Origin: Candidatus Hodarchaeota archaeon
GTDB lineage: Archaea; Asgardarchaeota; Heimdallarchaeia; Hodarchaeales; Hodarchaeaceae
Direction: 5' to 3'
DNA length: 37,254 nt
Assembly: GCA_016839665.1 (NCBI GenBank)
Contig: JAEOTU010000370.1
Coordinates: 1-37,254 of the forward strand
Numbering within the stretch: the first letter of the stretch is position 1; the number at the start of each line of letters is the position of its first letter. This document shows positions 16,519 through 25,400 of the stretch, piece after piece. The notes below the pieces were generated by a model. That model saw nothing but the letters and a program-made list of their open reading frames with translations, searched no databases and was not told the DNA's origin. Made by a program: the position numbers and the translations under genes.

Positions 16519-18789
16519 ATGTTATATAGACACTCTGCGGTTGTTAAGAAAAAACAGCGTGGACAATATTTCACACATCCTACAATGGCTCGTGATATTG
16601 TGCATGAAATTTGTGATTCAATTGTCTCAGAGTGTTTTTGGAAACCTTGGAATGTTATTGAAAAGCGTAGCAAGGTGTCGAATCATTCACACATCGCTCA
16701 ACTCATTGATGGAGTTTTAAATTTACAATTTGTGGATCCAGCAATGGGAAACGGAGTCTTCTTAATTGAAATTCTTAGATACTTTGAAAGATTCTTGAGT
16801 GAACTGTGGAAAAGAACTCGGACAAAGCCATATCTAAATCTCCTCAATGAGTATTTTCATCAAAAACTAGCCATAAATTTCTCATTGGTTGGAGAAGGGG
16901 ATAATCTAACATTAGACATTTGGAAACTCCATATTATCAGATCGATGATCTATGGAGTTGATCTTGACCCAAAAGTTGTCGGACAGGCTCGTAATAATAT
17001 TATGAGTGAATTTTTCACTTCCCAAGTTGTACCATTAGCACGAATCTTTACTCAACTAAATTTAAAAGTTGGAAATTCATTATTTTCTCCTTTACGAACA
17101 GATGATGAAAACAGAGAAGATTTGTATTCTCAATTTCATTCAGATATTGATGTTGTTCTTTTTCAAAGGAAGCAAATTCAAGAATGTTGCTGGAATGCTT
17201 TTAGTGATTTAGAATTAGATTATATGCTAAAGGAAAATGAAACACAAAAAGAACAGCTTGTGAATCAGTTTTTTACTCAAGCTGCTTCCTTTCCTGAATT
17301 TTCTTTCTTATTAAAAGTGGAAAATACAGAAGTTAATCCATTTATATGGGAACTTGATTTTCCTGAGGTTTTTTTTTCTGATAAATCTGGTTTTGATGCT
17401 GTTATAGGAAATCCTCCTTGGGATAAATGGAAACTCTATGATCGTGAATGGTTAGGATCCACTGCAATAGGAAAATCAGATTATGCTCAGCAAATCAGTG
17501 AAATCCGAAAAAATGATGCAGAATCTCATTCAGACTACTTGAAATTAAAAGAATTTTACAAGATAAGCACAGAATATTTTAACAAGTTTTTTAAGTGGCA
17601 ACCAGGTGAAAAAAACCTATTCAAGCTTTTTCTCGAACGTTTTTACAATCTTTGCAGTTCTTCTAATGGTTTTTTAGGAATCATACTTCCTGGAGGACTC
17701 TTAGGGGAGTATTACAGTCAACCATTACGGGAAATGCTATTACAACAAATGCAGATTCACTATATAATTGAAATCATCTCAAATCAAGATATGTTTCCTG
17801 ATGCTGAACCTGGTCTGAGTATTCTTATTATACTAGCCCAAAAAAATAATACAGGAAAAGTTTTCCCATTTATTAAGGGGATTACTTCATTAGAAGCTTT
17901 TACTAAAATATTTAAAGAAGATTTCAAGATAAGATCTGAAAATCTAATTTATTTTGCTCAAGAAGACATTCTTAATTTCTCCCCTAGATGTATCATTCCA
18001 GCTGTTCGAAATCAACTTGAATTAAGAATAATTGATAAAATGACCAAATTTCCCTCTCTTTCTTCTGCTATATGGGGTTGTACCACTTCTCGGGGAGTTG
18101 ACATGACAAATGATCGTGATTTATTAGTTAAATATGAAACACAGTTTCCACTTATCGAGGGACGCCATTTAGTTCGTCTTGGGTTTGATGATACGTCCCC
18201 TCGGTATTGGATCCGATCATTTGAAGAATATAAGAGGAAGATCCCATTCTGGAATCAAACAATCATTGTTTGGAAAAATTTCTCTGGAAATCATCGTCGT
18301 CGTCGAATGCGGATAGCTATTCTTCCACCAGGAGCAGTTATTTCAAATAGTGTGATTTGTTTGTATAATTTTCCGTCCATACCTGAAGTACACTATTATT
18401 TGGCTGGGATTATGTGTTCAATTCCCTTTGAATTTCGTATACGTCAACTTTGTTATGGAATAAACATCAATCAATATGTTATAGATAGTATAAACGTTCC
18501 CTTTTTTGATCCTTCTCAAGATCATCATCGAGAATTAGCGATAATTGTTGAGCAATTCCTTCCGCGTGGTAAAGAATGGGCGAAACGGAAAATGGGGGCT
18601 TCTTCCTCGATTTCAAAAGCCAGATTAGAGGCAGATTATCAGAATACTATCACTAGAATCGATGCATTAGCCGCTTTAGTCTATAACCTGACCAGATCTG
18701 AATTTGAAACTACCTTGAATGCTCATTCTCAATTAGAGGATTCGTACCGCATTCAGGCACTTAAACATTTTGATACAGAAAGTCTTTGA
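16519..18789 (+). CDS. N6-adenine DNA methyltransferase, Eco57I-like (second of three)
   Basis: The ATG at 16519 is taken as the start; a TTG at 16507 would add four residues, and neither has a clear ribosome site. In the numbering of the longer form, motif X is GQYFTHP (19-25), motif I FVDPAMGNGVFLIE (D77) and motif IV IGNPPWDKWK (N302-W305). The NPPW variant is common in Eco57I-type enzymes. About 200 residues separate motifs I and IV, longer than in TaqI. The C-terminal 250 residues resemble a target-recognition domain and end with charged helices. There is no nuclease motif. It is probably co-transcribed with the first methyltransferase, and its last 29 bases overlap the convergent third one. 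Confidence 0.83.
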   Translation: MLYRHSAVVKKKQRGQYFTHPTMARDIVHEICDSIVSECFWKPWNVIEKRSKVSNHSHIAQLIDGVLNLQFVDPAMGNGVFLIEILRYFERFLSELWKRTRTKPYLNLLNEYFHQKLAINFSLVGEGDNLTLDIWKLHIIRSMIYGVDLDPKVVGQARNNIMSEFFTSQVVPLARIFTQLNLKVGNSLFSPLRTDDENREDLYSQFHSDIDVVLFQRKQIQECCWNAFSDLELDYMLKENETQKEQLVNQFFTQAASFPEFSFLLKVENTEVNPFIWELDFPEVFFSDKSGFDAVIGNPPWDKWKLYDREWLGSTAIGKSDYAQQISEIRKNDAESHSDYLKLKEFYKISTEYFNKFFKWQPGEKNLFKLFLERFYNLCSSSNGFLGIILPGGLLGEYYSQPLREMLLQQMQIHYIIEIISNQDMFPDAEPGLSILIILAQKNNTGKVFPFIKGITSLEAFTKIFKEDFKIRSENLIYFAQEDILNFSPRCIIPAVRNQLELRIIDKMTKFPSLSSAIWGCTTSRGVDMTNDRDLLVKYETQFPLIEGRHLVRLGFDDTSPRYWIRSFEEYKRKIPFWNQTIIVWKNFSGNHRRRRMRIAILPPGAVISNSVICLYNFPSIPEVHYYLAGIMCSIPFEFRIRQLCYGININQYVIDSINVPFFDPSQDHHRELAIIVEQFLPRGKEWAKRKMGASSSISKARLEADYQNTITRIDALAALVYNLTRSEFETTLNAHSQLEDSYRIQALKHFDTESL

Positions 18790-21496
18790 TGAAATATATT
18801 TCATCTGGGGAAAGACCATACAGTCCGAATATAAGTTCATTCAGATTTGCTTCTTGTTCAATCCAATTACTGCCATCTTTGTTATTTATCAATTTAGATG
18901 CTAGGGCTACGATTGATTTATATTCTGGTGTATCGGGATCAGGAACTACAAGTGGAAAATTTTGGATTTGTATGGGATAAAATTCGAAAAGACCACCTAG
19001 ATCTTTAATTGAATTTAACGCAAAAAAAGTGAGTACCTCTGAATTCAAAATGGCTACTAGAAAGAGAAGAAAATCTTTTCTTGAAAATTTTTGTTTGGGG
19101 ATTATCCAAACCACATCCTTTGACGAAAGATTACCTCTCCAATCTATTGCAAAGGTATTCAAACTAGCTTTATAGGGTGTAACTATTTTTATGGAACTCC
19201 ATTCCATAGTTTTTCTTTCATCACCAGATCGCCATAGATAAAATTCCAAAACACGACTTCTATTTAATAAAAGGGCTTTATTTTGTTCAAGGTACTTCAT
19301 CACTTTATTATTTTCTTTTATTTCATGTTCACGATAACTAGGAGCAAAAAGAACCTCTCTTCCTGTTTCTTCTAAGAAAAATCGTTTTATATCTTTTCCT
19401 TTAATCCAAGGTCTAATGTGTTTTAGACCAATCTTTAATACTCGCGAAAAATAATGAGGGTCTTTGGGTGCGAAAACTTGATCACATCCCGTTTCAATTC
19501 CCTTACTAATATTACTAACATCGTTTAATATCATATTTGAACTCAATTTGATATGATTGAGTAGTTCTAGCGTCTGGGGGTCAAGTAATATCCACTTTTC
19601 TGGTCTCAAAGCAGATTGACTTATTCTTTTTGTTTCTCTAATGACTTTATTAATTCCCTTGTGGTATTTATTGTAAGTAAAACTGTGATTGGAGGAAAAA
19701 GATCCTTTCATCAAGAACAAAATAATATTTTTGATATTGGCTTTTCTAAAGATAGAAAATTCTGCTAGATCGGAGATTTGAGTAATTCCTGATGATTGTA
19801 AAATAAATGCCCTGATTTTCGTTGCATATACACTATGCAATAAATATTTCGGAAGAATAAATGATAAGATTCCATTATCTTCCCGTAAAGCTGATATTGT
19901 TCTATAAATAAAAAAATACGATAAATCATTATTTCCTGTGTAAACTATTGGATACTCTGCTTGCAAAATTTTGCGTGTAATCATCGGTAAATCAGTTAAT
20001 GCTATATAAGGAGGATTTCCAATGATTAAATCGAATTCTTGGGCATTTTCTCCAAAATTTATCCAATGAAATTTCTTTGGAATTGAATATGCTTTACATA
20101 TTGCTTTAGAAGAAGTTATTGCATTCTCTTCAGAGTTAAATGGATGTGTAAAAACAGCATAGAGGGTATAAGATGAAGAAGATGACTGTGAAAGGGAAAA
20201 ACGAATATATTTCCTAATTTTTTGGTTTAGTTTATGTTTTTCATTATTCCAACGAGACCTATTTCCTTCTAAAATAAAATACTTGATTGAGTTTTCCTTT
20301 AACAGCTCTTCAAGAATCGTGCCAAGAAGCCTCAAATTCCGAAAAGATTTCGGAGGTATCGTTAATTTGTAAAGAGCAAATTTATTGAGCATTTTGAGGT
20401 CATATTGATCATCTAATAAATTCTTTTTCTGTTTTAACTTCAATTTAGGCAGATTATTATTCCCAAAATCAGATGATAAGGTTTGAAATCCAAAGAGACT
20501 ATCTCCCTCTATAATATTGCTTTTAAAGGAGCTTTCTACTTTTGAATCCCCGTCTTCCTGGCAATTTATCCACAGCCAGAATTTTAGAGAAGTAATTTTA
20601 ATAGCTAAAGGATCAATATCTAAACCAAATAGGTTATTTTCGACTATTTGGGTTTTTAATCTCTGAGTAGATGTTTTTGGTTTAAGTTGCTTCGAAATAT
20701 TCAGCAATCGTTTTGCAGCAGCAAATAAAAAAACACCTGTTCCGGCTGCTGGATCTAGAATTTTTATTCTCTCAAATCTTCTTAGAAATAAAGATTTTAA
20801 TTCTTCATCTTGTTCTAATATGCCCTGTTGAAAATCAGATAGCGAGTCAAATTCGTTAAAGCCGTGAAAAGTATTCTTTATCCAATTAAGCAAGCTTTCT
20901 TCAGTTATGTGAGCTGCTAGAGGATAAGGTGTATAAACAACACCCCAATCACCTTTAGTAGAAGATTCATATGTTTTTAATTGAGCTGTAATATCATCGA
21001 AGATTTCTAATGAAATTATTCCCTTTGTTTTGGATTTTGAATCAATATAGCTTCGCTCCCACTGAAACTTTGTAGATAGTTGGTCTGCTATAGCACCCCA
21101 ATTCATTGTTTTTAATGGGTTGTCCCAAATCTTTTCTTTTTTGCTAAAATTTTCACTAACCAGTAATTTTACAATATTTTCTGGAATCGATAAATCCTTC
21201 ATTGAAAGAATTATTTCTTCAGGATTACCATAACAGTTGTAGACTTCTGACCAATTATTAAACCTTTTATTATTGATAGATGGGATATTATTTGGATTGA
21301 AGAATAGAAGACAGATGAATTGTATTATAAGGTTATTAAATCTTTGGGATTTTAGTCTTGTTTCCTTTGAATCAATATTAATCATTAATGAACTTAATTG
21401 AGAGTAGATTTCTGATAGAATTCCTGTAATTTCTTTAGGAATCGTAGATGCTCTCGAAAAATTAGTCCATGAATAAGTGATGTCTATTTCCTCCAT
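18761..21496 (-). CDS. N6-adenine DNA methyltransferase with target-recognition domain (third of three, opposite strand)
   Basis: This 911-residue protein has a helical N-terminal 180 residues, then motif X GVVYTP (185-190), motif I ILDPAAGTGVFLFAA (D248) and motif IV IIGNPPYIAL (N494-Y497). A TaqI-type segment follows (NGILSFILPKYLLHSVYATK). Near 670 begins NDVSNISKGIETGCDQVFAP, the usual beginning of the DNA-target domain, and the protein ends in a helical cap. The long spacing between motifs I and IV, about 245 residues, is typical of Eco57I-family methylases. No nuclease signature was found. It converges on the second methyltransferase with a 29-base overlap of the 3' ends and is preceded by a small membrane protein gene on the same strand. 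Confidence 0.85.
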   Translation of the reverse strand: MEEIDITYSWTNFSRASTIPKEITGILSEIYSQLSSLMINIDSKETRLKSQRFNNLIIQFICLLFFNPNNIPSINNKRFNNWSEVYNCYGNPEEIILSMKDLSIPENIVKLLVSENFSKKEKIWDNPLKTMNWGAIADQLSTKFQWERSYIDSKSKTKGIISLEIFDDITAQLKTYESSTKGDWGVVYTPYPLAAHITEESLLNWIKNTFHGFNEFDSLSDFQQGILEQDEELKSLFLRRFERIKILDPAAGTGVFLFAAAKRLLNISKQLKPKTSTQRLKTQIVENNLFGLDIDPLAIKITSLKFWLWINCQEDGDSKVESSFKSNIIEGDSLFGFQTLSSDFGNNNLPKLKLKQKKNLLDDQYDLKMLNKFALYKLTIPPKSFRNLRLLGTILEELLKENSIKYFILEGNRSRWNNEKHKLNQKIRKYIRFSLSQSSSSSYTLYAVFTHPFNSEENAITSSKAICKAYSIPKKFHWINFGENAQEFDLIIGNPPYIALTDLPMITRKILQAEYPIVYTGNNDLSYFFIYRTISALREDNGILSFILPKYLLHSVYATKIRAFILQSSGITQISDLAEFSIFRKANIKNIILFLMKGSFSSNHSFTYNKYHKGINKVIRETKRISQSALRPEKWILLDPQTLELLNHIKLSSNMILNDVSNISKGIETGCDQVFAPKDPHYFSRVLKIGLKHIRPWIKGKDIKRFFLEETGREVLFAPSYREHEIKENNKVMKYLEQNKALLLNRSRVLEFYLWRSGDERKTMEWSSIKIVTPYKASLNTFAIDWRGNLSSKDVVWIIPKQKFSRKDFLLFLVAILNSEVLTFFALNSIKDLGGLFEFYPIQIQNFPLVVPDPDTPEYKSIVALASKLINNKDGSNWIEQEANLNELIFGLYGLSPDEIYFIKDFLYQNV

Positions 21497-21626
21497 TTTT
21501 AAGTCCTAAAATGAAAGGAGACCTTTTCCAAATCAGTAAAAGGTTGTGTTCTCCAATTTATCCAATGTCTAAAGAATTTTCCCAACAGATTCGAGCAGGA
21601 TTAATCTAAATAAAAGAGGGGGTTAT

Positions 21627-21905
21627 TCAATACAAATATTCTATTTTACTTCGATGTACTATCAATCTGTGAATTACTACCAGCCATACAAAGCATAGAA
21701 TTCCCATTCCGATAAATAAAACGGTGATCATTGTCTTAAACCAAGTCGCATCTTGAAAACCTAGCAAATTTCCTTCTTCTTGTTCTATTAATTCGTCTGG
21801 GATAAAGGAAGGAATGAAGAAACCTGCTAATATTAAAATAAGTGCAGCAAACATGCCAAAAATTTCTGTCCTATATTTTTCAAATAATCTAATCAAGAGC
21901 GACAT
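21627..21905 (-). CDS. Small two-helix membrane protein of unknown function
   Basis: This 92-residue protein has two hydrophobic helices, at about residues 13-33 and 58-82. An acidic loop (PDELIEQEEGN) separates them, and a basic end (HRLIVHRSKIEYLY) follows. The N-terminus is also basic. GAGGAG lies about twelve bases before the ATG at 21905. I do not recognise a family. It lies 130 bases upstream of the third methyltransferase on the same strand, so it could be co-transcribed with it, but it may be unrelated. Confidence 0.55.
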   Translation of the reverse strand: MSLLIRLFEKYRTEIFGMFAALILILAGFFIPSFIPDELIEQEEGNLLGFQDATWFKTMITVLFIGMGILCFVWLVVIHRLIVHRSKIEYLY

Positions 21906-22158
21906 TTGAGAAAAGAACTCCTCTATTTTAAAATCTCCTTCTCTTTTTAGTTATATGTATGTCGCTAATAAAAGTTGCGAATTGGAGAAAAAATTCTCTT
22001 ATCGAGTTTTCTCTCTTTTGTCATAATTATAGGGACTTAATTTTTATTCCTCCATCAATATTTGCCCTATGTCGAGGATACCGACGTTAATAATTTATTT
22101 TAGTTATTCGTTTTATTATTGATTCTTTGAAGGAAAAAAGAGAGAGTAAAAATCGGAG

Positions 22159-22291
22159 TATATAAAGGCACTTTATAAAGATATATCTTCTTTATAAAAG
22201 CCCATAGTCTAAACTAGAGTTTATAAAGCCCCCTTTTAAAAGCCTAAAGGTATCATGTACCTTTTTAAGTCGAGATGTGTCAATTTATAAC
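22159..22291. repeat. Cluster of TTTATAAA-type palindromes
   Basis: Related elements lie at 22159-22168 (TATATAAAGG), 22171-22180 (CTTTATAAAG, a perfect palindrome), 22190-22200, 22220-22230 (TTTATAAAGCC), 22233-22242 (CTTTTAAAAG, a perfect palindrome) and 22282-22291. The first strong pair forms a larger inverted repeat, TTTATAAAGA (22172-22181) with TCTTTATAAA (22189-22198). Several are followed by GCCC. The cluster may be repeated TATA or operator sites for polymerase expression, or an AT-rich unwinding region; the sequence does not decide. Confidence 0.5.
22246..22266 (+). terminator. Hairpin AAAGGTA/TACCTTT followed by T residues
   Basis: AAAGGTA (22246-22252) and TACCTTT (22258-22264) are exact reverse complements with a five-base loop, and further T follow. 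It could end a short leader transcript coming from the palindrome cluster, or act as an attenuator upstream of the polymerase gene. Confidence 0.35.
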
Positions 22292-22360
22292 ACCCAATTC
22301 AGTTGAGGGACTTTTTCTGAATCTAATTATCTCATATTTCAACGACTTCGAGAGGAAAAC

Positions 22361-22444
22361 ATGGTCAAGCAAACGCGAATAATAAAATCGGAGATGAATC
22401 TTGCTCCGAAAAGACTCCTCTATAGAATTGGGCTATACACGTAA
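22361..22444 (+). CDS. Possible 27-residue leader peptide or small protein
   Basis: The frame encodes a basic peptide (MVKQTRIIKSEMNLAPKRLL and seven more residues) and stops at 22442-22444. AGAGGA lies a few bases before the ATG, the best Shine-Dalgarno match in the gap. The polymerase gene starts 43 bases later. No homology is recognised, and a chance frame cannot be excluded. Confidence 0.25.
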   Translation: MVKQTRIIKSEMNLAPKRLLYRIGLYT

Positions 22445-22457
22445 TCTATCGGTCCCA

Positions 22458-22467
22458 TTTATATAAT
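22458..22467 (+). promoter_or_regulatory. TATA box of the Pol epsilon-like gene
   Basis: TTTATATAAT begins 30 bases upstream of the ATG at 22488. With the usual archaeal spacing, transcription would start only a few bases before the ATG, giving a nearly leaderless mRNA. Confidence 0.5.
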
Positions 22468-22487
22468 TTACAATCAGAGAAGATACT

Positions 22488-25400
22488 ATGTCCAAACCAA
22501 GTCGTCAGCAGTTTTCTTATGCAGGCTATCGTTCTTGGTTTCAGTCATTTCTATATAATCAGCGAATAAACATCCCCATTTTCATCCTAGATTTTGAGAC
22601 TCATAGTTACTGGGAAGATACTTATGAAAATCAGCGATCAAAACTCGTAAATGGAATTGAGATTTATTTTTTAGATGAGAACCAACAAAAGCGTAAAGCC
22701 TTTTTGAAACATGAACCATATTATTATCTCTTATTGGACGACAATATTTCTCAAGAAGAGACCATTCGGATAATGGCTCGAATTAAAGAAATTGGAGAGA
22801 AACAAGTAATTAGAGTAGAGAAAGGAGATTATTTCGATGCAGCCAATCTCACTTTTCTGATTAAAAAACCTTTTATCAAGGTTACAGTTGATCGTCCAGG
22901 ATCAGTTCCGACTCTACGCGCAAAATCTGAAGAAGTATCTGGAATTAGAGAATGGAGGGAAGCAGATGTCTTGTTTCATCATCGGTGTGCGATCGATCAC
23001 AATGTCAGGGTAGGAGCGTGGTATCAAGCGGAGATCACAGGTGGTGAAATCCTGAATCTCTCCTCAATTCCCAATAAAGCTCCTCCACGATTGAAAGTTT
23101 TGGCTTTTGACATAGAAACAGTTTTCGAACAAACTCGTGATCCTAATCCCAATAGAGACGCAATTTCCATGATTTCGTTGTTTAATGGTGAGAATAATGT
23201 TCTCCTTGTTAATTCAAAGGTTGTAACAACAGACAAACTCCAGAATTTTGATATTGTTCTAAAACAAAGTGATGAGGAACACGCACTACCTTGGGTAGAC
23301 TGGGAATATGCTGACAATAGTGTAAATCCTACAACGGTTCTCGAACGATTTTCGATCAATGTTGTGATCAATCGAACAGAAAAAGAGCTATTACAATTTT
23401 TTTATCAATATATTGAAGAATATCAACCTGATATTCTCACAGATTTCTTTGGAGGCCGTTTTGATATCCCTTTTATCGCGGTTAGATCTGAGAAATATAA
23501 AATTTCATTGGAAAAGGAAACAGGGTTTAAAATATCATTTAAAATTCGTCAAAGTAATCGGATCAGAAAAGATTTGCACAAGTTTTATTCAGCTGCAAAT
23601 ATTGATCATGTCACAGGTGCAGGAATCATTCATTTAGACGCATATCTTTTCAATGAAAAGTATAGCTATCTTCCCAAAAAGGACTTGGGTCTCAAACCTA
23701 GTGTTGAGAAGAAACTGAAAATCAAACCGATTGGAAGAGAAGCCCTTTTTAATAAGGATCCAGTTGAAACAGTTGCCTATGCTAGTTGTGATGGTTATAT
23801 CACTTGGAAATACGTCCGAGAATTAGTCCTCGACTTTTTCATTTCAATGGGTCAAATGTTTCCTGTTTCAGCGTCGGAATTGTTAACTCGACGTGCTGGC
23901 TCACTCGATGACCTTTTAATTGATGCTGAGGACCATCAGCATGGAATCATAGGACGAAGGAGAATAGGACAACAAGAAATTAATTCATTTTCCCCCAGCA
24001 TTCACATTGAATCTTTAGCTTACACCGGGGGCCTCGTTGAAGCTCGGAAGCCCGGAATATGGCGGAGTGATCTTTATTATGATTACACGGCTAATAAAGA
24101 AGCCATGAAAAGCCTCAGAAAAATCATCAGAAAGGTAATTGCAAAAGAAAGCACCATGTTGTCTAAGAAAGTTATCAAAGAGGAATTTGATAAGCATGTC
24201 TTGGCTAACTTCGGGGATGTGACAGTAGAGTACTCTGAAGATCCCGTTAAATTTCTCAAACAGTTTGAAATTGAACTCTTAAAAAATGGCACACCACCTC
24301 GAAAACTTACCAAACAATTAGATAATGCACGAAGTATTTTGGAAGAAATGTCTGCTTATCATCCTGTGAATGTTGAAGAAGTTACTACGGAGATTCTATC
24401 TCAAATTGACCAATTATCTTCCCTTAATGGAAAAACTCAAACTCAACTGAACGGGATACACGTAGACGTTACCTCAATGTATCCGTCCCAAATTCGGCAA
24501 TATAAACTTCAGCCATCAGGGATCGTTCCTTTAACCATGTGTCGTATGTGTGATTTGGCGGAGGCTGACAATAGTTGTTTCTTTGAGGGTGACTGGGTCA
24601 TTAAACTTACTGCTCATCGTCCGTGCCGTTTCAAATCGGAAGGATCTCGGAAATGCCCTCACTCGGTCTGTACCGCGGAGATCGAGGCTAAATGTAAGAA
24701 TTATGAGCCAATTCAGTCGAATATTTCCCGTTCGCTTGAAATCTTTACGTTTGATGGAAAGAAGACTGAAGCTTTTGTTCTTAAGGGCTCTGAACTTGAG
24801 AATGTCCCAATTAATCAGACATACTTTGGATCAAGTATAACAAAGAATCCTTTTGTTACCCTTCAACAATGGCTCAAGAACTCTGTAGATGCAACACAAT
24901 TGACAGCTACTTTAGATCAGAATCATTTTGCGGTATTTGATGATGCGCCTAAAAATCTCCGACTCCCCGCTAATGTTTTTATGAGCCTTGACGTAAGAAC
25001 CAAGAAAATTTCCATTCTTTTATCAGTGAATTCGCGTGTCTGTCAAAAAGCATACAATTTCATAGTGCGTATCATGGATGACTTTTTCAACACACGGTTT
25101 CGTCATAAATTTGAAACTAATCGGCTTTCACAAATTATTGCACAGAAAAAAGCGAAGAACCAACCGATTGCCCCAGAGTTATTGCGTCAACAAAAATATC
25201 ATGATAGCACACAATTAGGGATGAAAGTTCCTTTAAATTCTGTCTATGGTTTGCTTGGTATGAAAGGAGGGGTTAGAAATGCCAGTACGCCTTGCGCAGG
25301 AATAACTACAAAATTGTCAGCTGATCTGATATTTTGGGCTGCTAATCAGCTGGAACTAATTGGATTTGTAACAGAACTTGACACGGATGGTATCTGGCTC

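Larger units (their letters stand above)
21906..22487. other. 582-base regulatory-looking gap upstream of the Pol epsilon-like gene
   Basis: No long gene is present. The middle part (22158-22291) holds at least six TTTATAAA-like elements, and a terminator-like hairpin lies at 22246-22266. A possible 27-codon frame (22361-22444) and a TATA box (22458-22467) lie nearer the polymerase. The first 200 bases are AT-rich with no pattern I can name. Confidence 0.5.

Noticed and set aside
13915..21496. Calling the methyltransferase cluster BREX, DISARM or a complete type II system
   Set aside because: No PglZ-type phosphatase, Lon-like protease, helicase or nuclease gene was found in or next to the cluster.
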